This document shows, in pieces, positions 22,326 to 32,649 of a DNA stretch of 64,000 bases (position 1 is its first letter; each line of letters begins with the position of its first letter). Under the pieces are notes generated by a model. That model was not told where the DNA came from. It saw only the letters and a list, made by a program, of their open reading frames with translations, and did no database searches. Origin of the DNA: Lepisosteus oculatus (Eukaryota > Chordata > Actinopteri > Semionotiformes > Lepisosteidae); contig NC_090709.1 of assembly GCF_040954835.1 (NCBI RefSeq), positions 43,532,490 to 43,596,489 on the forward strand. Direction: 5' to 3'. Made by a program: the position numbers and the translations under genes.

Positions 22326-22446
22326 GATTGCGGCCACACCACCCTTAATGTGCCCGATCTTGTCTGATGTCGGAAGCTAAGCATGGTTGGGCCTGGTTAG
22401 TACTTGGGTGAGAGACCACCTGGGAATACCAGGTGCTGCAAGCTCT
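22326..22446 (+). pseudogene. 5S rRNA-like copy, probable pseudogene
   Basis: About 121 bases align end to end with vertebrate 5S rRNA: GGCCACACCACCC, then GCCCGATCTTGTCTGATGTC, GGAAGCTAAGCATGG, GGCCTGGTTAGTACTTGG and CTGGGAATACCAGGTGCTG. There are about 15-20 differences, many of the CpG-decay type, including in the internal control region. No T4 run follows the 3' end (AGCTCTTACTC). It could also be the head of a 5S-derived SINE3-like element. Confidence 0.82.
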
Positions 22447-22449
22447 TAC

Positions 22450-23067
22450 TCTCTCAGCCAGCAGAGGTTGCCATTGGTGCCGTAGACTTTGGGAGGAAAA
22501 TTTGGAGGATGGAAAGTTGATCTATAGCCTCATCTCTAGAGGTGTTTTGTTGCTATGGCATGTGTGTGACCCATATAAAAAAAAACCCGTTTGTAAAACG
22601 AATATCGAAGCTGCCTCTAAATCTGCAAATGAAGATGAGTCGATAAACCACTTGTTTTTCGTATAACTATACATATATTCATTTATTACTGATTTCATTC
22701 ATTGAGCACAGATCCAATAGAGGTACAGCCATTCACTGTTTGACATGTCTGCACTGGTACAGAACCTAGCAATCAGAAAACGGGTGAAACTGCCTTGAGA
22801 ATTAGCATACAGTACCGAGGCCCCCATGACCAAATAAAGGCTAACCTCGATAATCAGCCTAAATAATGCAGACAACAGCAAAACGACTGACTTTGAAAAG
22901 GGAATGAATGTCCGGAAGGAGTAGTGTAACCAGCTTGAAATGCTTCTCCGGACCTCTAACTAAAAGAAACCGGGAACCAGCAGTGGCATCGACTCCTTTC
23001 GAACTGGGATCCTATCGCAGCTCGTGGTGTTGTAACTCTTCCGTATCTGATATTGGACCAAGCACAT
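22450..23067. other. Intergenic between 5S and U1 relics
   Basis: No gene is supported. On the minus strand it lies downstream of the U1 relic, but I cannot see a clear snRNA 3' box. Confidence 0.35.
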
Positions 23068-23184
23068 CAGGGGAGAGCGTGAACGCAGTCCCCCACTACC
23101 AGAAATTATGCAGTCGAGATTCCCACATTTGGGGAATTCGCAGGGGTCAGCACAGCAATGGCCGAGTCTCGCTCTGGGTGAACC
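23068..23184 (-). pseudogene. U1 snRNA 3' two-thirds, abutting a LINE
   Basis: The minus strand matches U1 from about nucleotide 48 to the 3' end. It has GGTTCACCCAGAGCGAG, CCATTGCTGTGCTGACCCCT, CCCCAAATGTGGGAATCTCG, the Sm site region ATAATTTCTGG (one change), and the last stem GGGGGACTGCGTTCACGC ending CTCCCCTG. About eight bases of stem-loop II are missing. The 5' splice-site-pairing end and stem-loop I are absent because the LINE 3' end takes their place. Confidence 0.85.
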
Positions 23185-26050
23185 GATTTCGATTTTTAAG
23201 AACTTTATTTTCTTTTCACAAAAAAATACAGGACATCACAAATTAGAAAGCTTTACATTAATATACATATTTAAAACAGTATATATGATCACATCTCATT
23301 ACATTTTGACACGGTACCAGTTACATAGCAACAATATATTTTTTGCTGGTGCAAATCACATTCTTTACTTAAACATGATAATGTTTTTCACAGTTTCTTG
23401 AGATATTGACCTATGCTCTCTATTTCCCCCAGATTTTCTACTTCCTCCCTCCCTTCTCTCCACAGATCTCTGAGGTAATAGTTCTCTCGGGTGATGAACA
23501 GGGCCAGGCTACCTGCTGCCTTGACTGGGACCTCGATGCCTTTGAACAGCCCCATGTTCCTCACTCTCCACAGGGCGTCTTTCCCACTGTTCACCACGGC
23601 CCAGATCCTGTCAAACTTCCTCCTGACGTGTTTGACGAAAGCAGCGGTCAGGGTAAATTGGGGCGAGAGAGCTTGCAACCAATCTTCAAACTGTGCCCAG
23701 AAGGCCTTAGCAAAAAGCAGGACCACAGGAGATGGGTCACAGTCTCCTCCTCGCCGCAGCCCACCCTAACGCAGCGAGGGCTGGGGGTGAGGCCCCTACG
23801 GTTCAAGAAAGTTCGTACCTGTAAGCACTGGTGGACGACACTCCAGGCTAAATCTCTGTGAATGTTACACAGAAACTTAGAGGATGTGTGTTTCCACACC
23901 TTCCTTGTTTGGGCTGATGTTAAAATGCCCACAGGGGTGTAACGAAATCTTCCAGTTTTTGGACGCTGACATCTCGGAGGGGAATATGGCCAATTGGGCG
24001 AGATCTTAGAAAACTTTTAACTGTCCCATAAATTGCGGGGCATGTGTCAGAGAGTGGGACATCCAGCTTGGGTCTGACACCCCACACTCTGAACACCTCC
24101 CTACCTACCCAGAGCCTGGAAAAATAAGTCCAGGTACGCACAGCACAGAGGCCAGGAAAATGGACAGCAGCTTCGTAGCAACATCTGGGACAGACTTCCC
24201 CCCTGAGGGTAGCGGCCTGTACAGTATTTCCTTTCTGAGTCTTTCCTGCTTCCCACCCCATAGAAATTGAAACATCAATCTCCTCAGCACCGCCGCAACA
24301 CGGTGTGGGATTGGGAAGGTAGAAGCCAGAAAATTCAAGACAGGCAAGAGCTCAGCTTTGATGACCAGCACCTTCCCTGTCTAGCGAGGTCTCGGTCCTT
24401 CCATTGCATCAGTTTTTTGTTTAAGATTGGCAATTTGTTCTGCCAATTTACTGTTCCCATCTCTTCTCCAAAATACACCCCCAGGACCTTAATTCTCTTC
24501 TCTTGCAGCCTGAGATCATGTCCTTCTTTTGGCTCCCTCCAGTTCTGATAAAAAATCTCACTCTTAGATTTGTTAATTTTTGCAGAGGAAGCCAAAGAGA
24601 AACGATCACAGCACTGCAGAGCTCTGCTAATTGAGGCATTGCCAGAGAGGAGCAGGGTGACATCATCCATGTATAGAGATGTCTTTACCTCTCCTGCCCC
24701 ACTTCCAGGCACTGGTATCCCATTAATGGCCTGATCCTGGCGCAAGGCACAGGCTAAGGGCTCCATAGCCAAAACGAATAACAAGGGGGGTAATGGGCAG
24801 CCCTGCCTCACCCCTGAACAGACTTCAAAGGGGCCTGATCTATTGCCATAAACCATTACTCTGCTGTTGCTACCTGTGTACAGCAGGTTAATCCACTTTC
24901 TCATGATGGGGCCAAACTTCATGTGCTCAAGTACCGATGTTAAGTACTGCCGGTTTAGGCGGTCAAAGGCCTTTTCTAGGTCTACACCTAAAATGCACAG
25001 AGGGAGGGAGCGATCCTCTGAGTACAGACAGACATCCCTCAACAAGGCCAGGTTGTCGCTCATCAGGCATCCTGCTATCCCACAAGTCTGTTCTTTCCCT
25101 ACCAGTGAGGCCACTACATTTTGTAGGAGCAGGAAAAGGGCTTTGGACAGGATCTTAGTGTCCATGCCTAACAGGTTGAAGGGTCTCCAGTTCTTTATGT
25201 CATTCTTTGCTCCTTTCTTAAACAAGAGAGAGATAGTGCCTTCTCTTAAGGAGTCAGGCAGCAATTCTGTCTTATAGCTTTCCTCGAATAGGAGCAGTAG
25301 CGGATCCTGAAGCAGATCCCAAAAGGTGCAGTAAAAGTCTTTAGGGAGCCCGTCAGCACCCGGAGTTTTCCCCTTTTGTAAGCTCTCCATAGCCTGTCTC
25401 AGCATTTCTACTGTCAAATTCCTCTCAAGTACTTCCTTATCTTCTTCACTCAAAACGTTTTCTAACTTTGATTTAAAAAAATGAATTTCTTCATCCTTTA
25501 CCTCTGTAGAGCTGTACAGTCTTGAGTAGAAGGCCTCGGTGCAGGAGAGGATAGCACTCGGCTCTGTTCTCTCTCGTCCCTCCTCATCAACTACACTTTC
25601 CATGACAGACTTGGAGCCTACCACTTTCCTGAAAAAGAAGCGAGTACACTTCTCATTTTCTTCCAAGAACTGCACTCTGCTTCTTAACAGCACTCCTCGA
25701 CTACTTTCTTTCGCTATGCTCCGGATGTCCTTTTTTAAGAGGGTGATATCCTCGAGCACATCGAAGCCACTGTGCAGCATCGTGTAGAGACGCTGCAGCT
25801 GCCTCTGTTTCCTGGCTAGCACTCCTCTCCATCTGGCAGCAGCCTTCCTTCCCTCAGCCATGAAAAAGGCCTTTGTCCTCACCTTCACCTCCTCCCACCA
25901 CTCTCCTACTGACCCATACAGACACTGCAAGGACAGCCACTGTGATAGTTTCTCCTTGTAGCGGGATACTACCCCCTCGTTCTCTAGCAGCTTTGTGTTG
26001 AGTTTCCAGAGGCCTGGGCCAAAGACAGTCCCGCCCTTGAGTTCCACTCT
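23185..26050 (-). mobile_element. Tx1-clade LINE, 5' truncated, 3' end in U1 snRNA
   Basis: A minus-strand non-LTR retrotransposon of about 2.9 kb. Its ORF2 reverse transcriptase (24335-26047) is followed by C-terminal domain fragments in shifted frames (LMFQFLWGGKQERL at about 24280 and CGEEETVTHLLWSC at about 23720). A 3' UTR with AATAAAGTTC comes next. The element ends without a poly(A) tail exactly at U1 homology (23184/23185). The endonuclease domain is missing, so the copy is 5' truncated at about 26050. No 5' part of U1 is seen beyond 26050. Confidence 0.85.
24335..26047 (-). CDS. Tx1-clade LINE ORF2 fragment: reverse transcriptase
   Basis: A 570-codon open frame encoding target-primed reverse transcriptase. 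Visible motifs in order: GPGLWKLN (post-endonuclease linker, residues 9-17), GKTPGADGLP (226-235), NWRPF (286-290), GVDLEKAFDR (354-363, first catalytic Asp), SGVRQGCPLPPLLF (411-424) and YMDD (459-462, catalytic pair). The apurinic endonuclease domain that normally precedes the linker is absent. A frameshift near 24340-24370 separates the RT from the C-terminal domain, which continues in another frame (24105-24371). The RT core itself has no stop, which suggests a fairly young copy. Confidence 0.88.
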   Translation of the reverse strand: MELKGGTVFGPGLWKLNTKLLENEGVVSRYKEKLSQWLSLQCLYGSVGEWWEEVKVRTKAFFMAEGRKAAARWRGVLARKQRQLQRLYTMLHSGFDVLEDITLLKKDIRSIAKESSRGVLLRSRVQFLEENEKCTRFFFRKVVGSKSVMESVVDEEGRERTEPSAILSCTEAFYSRLYSSTEVKDEEIHFFKSKLENVLSEEDKEVLERNLTVEMLRQAMESLQKGKTPGADGLPKDFYCTFWDLLQDPLLLLFEESYKTELLPDSLREGTISLLFKKGAKNDIKNWRPFNLLGMDTKILSKALFLLLQNVVASLVGKEQTCGIAGCLMSDNLALLRDVCLYSEDRSLPLCILGVDLEKAFDRLNRQYLTSVLEHMKFGPIMRKWINLLYTGSNSRVMVYGNRSGPFEVCSGVRQGCPLPPLLFVLAMEPLACALRQDQAINGIPVPGSGAGEVKTSLYMDDVTLLLSGNASISRALQCCDRFSLASSAKINKSKSEIFYQNWREPKEGHDLRLQEKRIKVLGVYFGEEMGTVNWQNKLPILNKKLMQWKDRDLARQGRCWSSKLSSCLS

Positions 26051-27240
26051 ACACCCTAAAGTAGGCTGGGCAAACGATTTTTAAAATTTTTAAAAAAGAA
26101 ATAAAAAACGAGATATAATGATGTGTTCCTGCTCAACTTAGACATTGCACGACTTTAAAACCTATAAAAATGGGTTTCGAGAGTTAAAAACCACTTTTTA
26201 TGCGCGAAAAATGGGTGATTTTTCTTCCTCGTGATCAGCTCAGAATCTCTGTGTACGCTGTAAGGTTTTTACTTCTTAATTAAACGTTTAAAATTCACGA
26301 ATTTCATAAAGACAACACACGTTTCGAAGAGAAAAAATCCCATTCTTTTCTCTTCCTGTTGTGTGAAACTCATCAGCAGGTCTTTTTTTCCCAATCAGAG
26401 GCTCTGAAAATAGCGTACCGCCCACTGCGCTCCGTCAGAGAGGGGCGCGGCACAGAGAGAGGGAGGAGGCGCGGAGCTCAGCAGCACAGAACGAACGTTC
26501 TACTGCCTGGAGCGCTTATGGCAGCGATCGCGTCTGCATTTATAACTTAGTTTTTAAAATTAATCAAGCAATATGAAGCATCTCTTTTTACTTTTAAGTA
26601 ACTTAATTATCAAGCACAGCTTTCTCACCACCTAGACTACTTTTTGATACCATCCTTAGACAAAGCAGAAACTTCTTGTTCTGTCTAATGACATTACAAT
26701 TGGAAAGATTACAGATTACATTCGTCTTTATTTTTGTTATGTTATACATTTTAGAAACGTTTCATCCATACAAACACCACAAAACTATTCTCGATTGTAT
26801 TTCTGAATGGTATGTTACACTTAGTTCACTGTTTTAATTACACCTAATTAAGAAAGTTAGGTGTTAGCATAAACTATTAGCAATCAATATTAAATTTAGC
26901 ACTGTAATAAGTTGTTGCACTTTCCCCCGCATCTTGTAAAAATATATTTTCATTGTTCAAATATACATTAAATCTGACTAATAAGTCATATATCATATAA
27001 TAAGTTAAATACAAAACTAAAGAAGAAATAGGGTTAAATATAATTCAAAATATTTTTCTAACAATGTTAACTGTTTATAAATTATAAATTGTATTAACTA
27101 AAGAGTAGGATGGCACAGTTGTTAGTATGCTTTTTGTTTTGTTTCTTTTTCATAAATACAACAGTAGTACTTGATGTCTCAGCGCCTTTCAAAATTAAAT
27201 TATGCATGCAAACCTGTGAACTAGAAAGATAACTAAGATA
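26051..27240. other. Intergenic; GC-rich patch at 26395-26530
   Basis: Mostly AT-rich with no gene. The patch at 26395-26530 is GC- and CpG-rich (GAGAGGGGCGCGGCACAGAG) and might be an old promoter, but no adjacent coding exon is visible. Confidence 0.35.
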
Positions 27241-27243
27241 TCC

Positions 27244-27590
27244 ATCCATTTATAATGGTGGCAAAGTGGTTAGCATTGCTATCTTGGAGCACTGGGGTCC
27301 TAGATTCAATTCCTCCCATCCTGTGTGTGTGGGGTTTGCATGTTCTCTCTGGGTTACATGGTTTTTCTCCATATGTGTGATATGACTCCCTCTCGCACTC
27401 CAAAACATACTGGTAAGTTAATTGGTTTATGGGAAAACTGGCCCTGGTGTGTGTGTGTTTGTGTCTGTCTGTCCTGTGATGGACTGGCGCTATGTCCAGG
27501 GTGTATTCTGCCTTGTGTCCGTTGCTTACTGGGATAGGCTCCAAATCCTCTGTACTGGATAAAGAGATTAGAAATAGATGGAACTATACA
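27244..27590 (+). mobile_element. tRNA-derived SINE of fish type
   Basis: The head has box A-like GGTGGCAAAGTGGTTAGCAT and box B-like AGATTCAATTCC. The body has the well-known fish SINE blocks GGGGTTTGCATGTTCTC, CCTGTGATGGACTGGCGC, GTCCAGGGTGTATTCTGCC and GGGATAGGCTCCA. It ends near a TAGATGGA-type tail. Sequence divergence is moderate. Confidence 0.85.
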
Positions 27591-27594
27591 CAGT

Positions 27595-28180
27595 GTTAGA
27601 AACCCACTATGAAATGGCAGCATCTCACTGAGAATAAAATATTTTATAGTGCTGGCCTTTCACCTCTCATGCACATCAGTATCCATACCTAGTTATTTAA
27701 ACAAATTACCTCTAATTAAAAACATCTTAATATGCTGGCTCTGTGGATCCGCATCAGCTATGTTTGCCAATTCCTTCAATTCATGTGCATCCAACACACA
27801 GTTCAATACTAGTAACTGCACAAAATCTAAAATACAATCCTCATTTCAGTATCTATGTAAACATACAGTCTGTTAACTTCATCCTCTTCATCAAAAGTAT
27901 GCCTAACCCCATTAGGAAGTGTTCTTGTTATCAGTGTATTCCTTAGCTTTCCCAAAATTATCTTCTTCTTACCAACATCTCTAGTCTTTTATCCTGCAAT
28001 AACTCAGCCAACACTTAAATCCCCAAAAGCTGCTTGTGTTAATTTCTTTAAATCACAAATATCATGTGTAAATACTGGCCATTTAATACTCTGCATTGTG
28101 GGATAATAGTTTATTTTAAAGGGAACTAGAGAAACTAAGAACTAGAGAAATTAAGAAAGGCTTTTTTTCCTAGAATTAAT
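27595..28180. other. Intergenic, no supported feature
   Basis: AT-rich sequence between the SINE and the L2 fragment, with no gene or structure I can assign. Confidence 0.35.
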
Positions 28181-28189
28181 AAATGCACA

Positions 28190-28745
28190 TCCTGTTCACT
28201 GGGGAAATTAAATCCACACTGAGCAATCTTCAATATGTTCAGAATATGACAGCAAGAATCCTATCAGGGATGCATTACACCTGTTTTCAAGTCCTTGCAC
28301 TGGTTACCTATCAGGTTTCGAGTCAACTTCAAATTCCTCATCCTCATTCTGTACCTACAGTATATGGCTTATTATCTGTCTACTCCCCCACCTTTGTCCT
28401 TTTGACTCTGGTCTTCTAGCTGTCCTCAAGAACATCTACATTCTGTGGGTGACAGGGTCTTCTCTAGCTGCACCCCAGAGCTCTCAATTTGTATTCCCAG
28501 TGATATCAGTCACGTACCCTGAGTGCATTTAAATCTAACCTCAGAACCTTTCTTTTCAGAAGACTTAGTGTCTGTATCTGCTTCATTTTCTAATTTTGGT
28601 AGCACCTCTAACTGCTTGTCTTTCTTATATGTATTTACTTTGTAATCTGAGGTCCTTTTATCTGTTTTTACATCTACTGTATTGCTTTGAGATGCCACCT
28701 TTAATGGTAATATATAAAATAAAGTTTTTTTATTATTGTTATAGG
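28190..28745 (+). mobile_element. L2-type LINE 3' fragment
   Basis: Broken plus-strand frames give LSNLQYVQNMTARILSG, then SLHWLPIRFRVNFKFLIL, the conserved C-terminal blocks of fish L2 ORF2. A 3' UTR follows, with GATGCCACCTTTAATGGTAA and a terminal TTTTTATTATT. Stops interrupt the frame. The subfamily differs from that of 40452-42008. Confidence 0.75.
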
Positions 28746-28749
28746 GAAA

Positions 28750-30430
28750 CATGATCAGATTTTCCCTGGTTCAGAAAAAAAGATCTAAAGTATACTAGTT
28801 TGTCACTCTTCTCATTCCCTTTGCTAAATGACTTTTCATACTAATCTGATCAATCTAACTGCCAGTTTTCTGTGCTTTCTCTATCCTGCTAGATTTGCAA
28901 TTATTCTGAAAATTTTCATCTTGAAATAACTCAATTCTAAATACCCTTTTCACTGTTAACATCTTATAGCAACTCTGCGACAAAATATACACTTAGCTCA
29001 ACCTGACAGTTCATCCTGCTACCAACATTAAATAAAACGAATCTTAAGATTTCTATATTTATGTCTTTATTTAGTGGTTTCATTAGTGACAAAGGCTAAA
29101 CTTTCTTGGAAAAATGTCTTTTATGTGTTGCGGAAAAAACTGACTTGCTTTAACAAAATATGTTTACAAGTCCTTTCACCTGGCAGTTTACCTAAATGCC
29201 CAACTATCTGAGAAGCCCTCCATGAAACCATAGTTGCTATTAATTTATTTAGGGCTCACTGACAGAATTGCTGTTTTTTATGCATGCTAATTTCTGATTC
29301 CTCACTCTGTTTCATGTTTATAGATAAGACTATTGATCGCGAAGGGAAATTGATGTACATGTTTACATGTTCTTTTGTAACATACACCTTTTTGTGATTT
29401 TTCTGTATATCTAAGCAAGTGTTCCTGCATCCCTCTTCTGCACTATAGGCATGGCTTTTATTCTGTTTGCTCCATTTCTAAAACGTTTTGCTCATGTGCA
29501 TTTTTGTATTTTTTTACACCTCTAGCACTTTCACGTCCTGAATTTTCATTTGCCTTAATTTGTAGAATGAATTTGAGTTTTAGCCTTAAAAATCTTAAGT
29601 TTTCACTATCTTTTGTTTCTTGTCCTACAACTGTTATTATTGATCACCATGACTTCATTCAGCCTTTCCTGAACGTCTATGACAGGCAGAGAGAGTGCTG
29701 TTTCTGGTGCGATCTTTTGCAGCTGACATTTCACTGTTTTAAACGAACAAGAAATTAGATTGATCATAAATCACTTATTCTCTATAAATACAGCGTAATT
29801 GCCCTCCAAAAATCCTCTTTTTCTTGTTCGTTTTAGAGACCTTGATCGAAACTGATTTTAGATGTCAGAAAGGATTTATTTTCTCTGTATTTCCTACATT
29901 GCTTTGTCGAGATTTTAACTTTATATTTAGGCTCAGATTTCAACTATAAATTGTACACTAATTAAAAGCAGTAAATACTGATGTTTTGCTCCCTCTTACC
30001 ACAAAAATATATATGTTTTGTAGCTGGGATGAACGTTATTTCGTATGCGTAGCTACTGCGATTTGGACACGAAGCGGTTAAAGATGGCGGCAAATCAGGC
30101 ACCCAGAGAGGGGGGGGGGGCGTCTTCTCGCCTCCATAACTAAAATGCCAAATAGGAGTGGCTTAAGCGACATACGCAGTCGTGTAACTGACAGTTTGAG
30201 GTAGCCTATCGTGTAAATTTCGCTTTGTTGCTGATAGGTTAAGCTTTCGAAACTCTGCCCCAAAGTCATGTGACTGATTTTTCGCCCTGTTTCGTTGGTT
30301 AAACGCAATGATCACAAGCACCACCATGGTTACTGGGATGTGTAGTTTTTAATTCCGTTTGAATTATAACTGTACGTACTGTCTTCATATTTGGCCAGGG
30401 CTTTAAAGAGAAGGCGCGCCAAAAAATTTC
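28750..30430. other. Intergenic; promoter-like CpG patch near 30060-30340
   Basis: 28750-30050 is AT-rich with no gene. At 30078-30088 AAGATGGCGGC is a perfect YY1-type site overlapping a possible start (ATG at 30083: MAANQAPRE), followed by a run of Gs. This could be a host promoter and first exon, but no splice donor or downstream exon supports it. Confidence 0.4.
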
Positions 30431-30439
30431 GGTGCCGTC

Positions 30440-30716
30440 GTCTCCGCTTTAAAGGTACCCCGTGCTGGAAGAATTTGACCTCGGAACGTTTGCCCAGCGT
30501 ACCTAAAGCCTGATGATCTGAGAAGAAGACAGGCTGAAGAGTGACCCCAACAACTTTCACTCTCTCTCTGAGACAAAGCAATAGTCAATTCTGGAGCTGC
30601 TATTCCTCCCTGACCATGTATATCCTGCTGTTGTGGGATATATACATCTATATGTGTCTGAGAGTTTAAAGTCTTGAACTAAGTTTTGCAGGGCCAGTGA
30701 GCTGGAATCCAATTTT
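30440..30716 (-). mobile_element. LINE endonuclease fragment (Tx1/L1-like)
   Basis: Two minus frames give LQNLVQDFKLSDTYRCIYP, then TAGYTWSGRNSSSRIDYCFV, then VFFSDHQAL. These are the C-terminal half of a LINE apurinic endonuclease, with the SRID and SDH motifs. A frameshift separates them. The fragment lies in opposite orientation immediately upstream of the U2 match. Confidence 0.72.
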
Positions 30717-30719
30717 ATT

Positions 30720-30741
30720 GGCCTTTTGGCTAAGATCAAGT
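30720..30741 (+). pseudogene. U2 snRNA 5' fragment at the LINE 5' junction
   Basis: Twenty-two bases beginning GGCCTTTTGGCTAAGATCAA are identical to U2 snRNA from about nucleotide 11. Homology stops at 30741, where the Keno-like LINE begins in the same orientation. I see no clear continuation of U2 after the LINE 3' end at 36050. Confidence 0.75.
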
Positions 30742-31052
30742 TCAAGTGGCATGCCCGCAGTTCTTGTCTTTCCAAAGTTCTAGAAGGCGATCGAAGATCC
30801 TGAAGAGCGCTTGAGCTGGTATCGCCCTAGCTTGAGCCTAGGGGGTTAAGGCCAAGCAGCAGCTGAGCTGGGAGGGATCCGGCAGCAATGTTCTCCCTCT
30901 CTCTCTCTCCTCCTGCGCCTGCACCTAGCTGGGCTTTGCCCACAAGGACAAAGGCCAGGGCTCCCTCACTGCTCCTTTAGCAGCTAAACCCTCCTCTCCA
31001 CAGGACCTTGCTCTCTCTCTTTCTCTCCTTTTTTCTTTTTTCTCCTTTCCAG

Positions 31053-32565
31053 ATGGCAGACAAGAAGACACTGATCCGGTTCCACTGGACCAAGAAAACA
31101 GAGACGATGCTAACTGCGAAATCCTTTTTCATTACCTTCCTAAGAGGGATCCTGCAGTTGGTGGCCGGAGATCTCTACTGCCTGCAAGACAACAAGGCAG
31201 AGAGATACATGGAGGCCTACATGGCCACGGACGCCTCATATGAAAAGGCAACGAAAATGATCAAATGAAAAAGGTAAGCACCCCGGTTTCTCTGATTTCA
31301 GGCCGGAGCCTATGAGGAAGACAAACCAGAGGACCATCACAGTCCTCACATACAACCCCTACGTACCAATGGAACTGGTAACAGCGTACCTAGGGAGGTA
31401 TGTAACTGTGGTGGACAAACCGACGGAGATCAGGGACAGTTGTGGCGTCTGGTACAGCAAACACCTGTACCGAGTCCTCCTGAAAGAGGACCTAGAGGGC
31501 GTAGACGGTTTCCAGCACCCCCCGGCCCACTTCAACATCGGAGCCGACAGGGGGTAGCTTTACTACCCCAGGATGCCGGATTTCTGCAAGAAGTGCAGAC
31601 AGTCCAGCCACAAAGAGAACACGTGTGACATCGTCAGATGTCACAACTGTAACAAAGAGGGGCACCTGGCAAAAACCTGCCGGGCAGCCAAAAAGTGCGA
31701 TGGATGCGGCGCCGAGGGACACCTCCTTCACTAATGCAAGGTAAGCAAACCTTCGTTTGCGCAGGTGGTGGAAGCCGGCCGGCAGAAACGGGTCTCAAGA
31801 CAAAGGGAGAGAGGTGAGAACAAAGAACCTGCACCTCCCCCGCAGAGAACCGAAACTGCCAAGGCCACACCCCCAGCCGCACCAGTGCCTCAAGATGGCC
31901 GCCAGGACAACGGACAAAATGGCTGACCGGAGGAAGGGCCCTGGATAACTCCCAGCAAGAAGGGAAAGAGGATCCACCTTCGGAAGGACAAAAGAAAAGA
32001 GTGGTAAGGGAGAACTGTTTCCTCCTCCTAGAGGAAACGGAACTTTCTTCCCCCGAGGCCCAGGAACAACCGGAGGAGGCAGCCCAGGAAATGGAAACCC
32101 TCCCCCCCCAGGGCCCACGGACAACAGGAGGAGGCAGCCCAGGAAGAGGTTACCCCCTCCCCCGAGGCCCAGGGACAACAGGAAGAGGCAGCCCAGGAAG
32201 AGGTTACCCCCTCCCCCGAGGCCCAGGGACAACAGGAAGAGGCAGCCCAGGAAGTCGGAACCCCCTCCCCTGAGGCCCAGGAACAACAGGAAGAGGCAGC
32301 CCAGGAAGTCGGAACCCCCTCCCCCAAGGCCCAGGAGCAACTGGAGGTCCCCGAAACTCCTGGAGAAAGGGAAGAAAAAAGCCTTCCCGAAATGGTGGTG
32401 GAGAGTATCCTCAAGGAAGACGAGGATTACTTTGAAGCCGCCCTGGAGCCGGGACTGATGGTAGGGCTGGACCTGTCCAGCATGTTTACCTTTCAGTCCC
32501 CAGCGAGACCTGGAGGGAGCCCAGCATATTCCCCCCAGGACCCAAACAAGAGGAGTTACATCTAG
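31053..32565 (+). pseudogene. LINE ORF1 (zinc-knuckle RNA-binding protein), broken
   Basis: Starts MADKKTLIRFHWTKK at 31053. The frame closes at a TGA (31266-31268) and reopens as TITVLTYNPYVPMELVTAYL (31312-31557), closed there by TAG. Then come tandem CCHC knuckles: [15 protein letters not shown], then [14 protein letters not shown] and [12 protein letters not shown] (31575-31735). The C-terminal third holds an acidic repeat (32050-32340) and ends SPQDPNKRSYI at 32565. ORF1 proteins of this clade coat the element RNA. At least three frame breaks are visible. Confidence 0.8.
32050..32340 (+). repeat. In-frame Glu/Gln/Ala/Pro repeat within ORF1
   Basis: Five to six tandem units of about 54 bp encode variants of EAQEQQEEAAQEVGTPSP. 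The GC-rich units also create long open frames on the antisense strand (266 codons at 31795-32595), which are artefacts. Confidence 0.8.
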
Positions 32566-32649
32566 GCTAAACAGTGCCCAGATGTAGAATCCCAAGTTTT
32601 CCCCACTGTAAGCACAAAGAGAGGAGGTTCAACTTTCACTTGTTTAATC

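Noticed and set aside
22700-22880. U2-like AATATCAGATAC downstream of the U1 relic (about 23045)
   Set aside because: Only twelve bases with one mismatch to U2; likely chance.
23647-23932. Separate host gene in frames 23388-24261 (minus)
   Set aside because: The blocks FLWGGKQERL and CGEEETVTHLLWSC are LINE ORF2 C-terminal motifs in shifted frames.
31795-32595. 266-codon minus-strand frame rich in Gly and Leu
   Set aside because: Antisense of the GC-rich tandem repeat in the LINE ORF1; the sense strand explains the openness.
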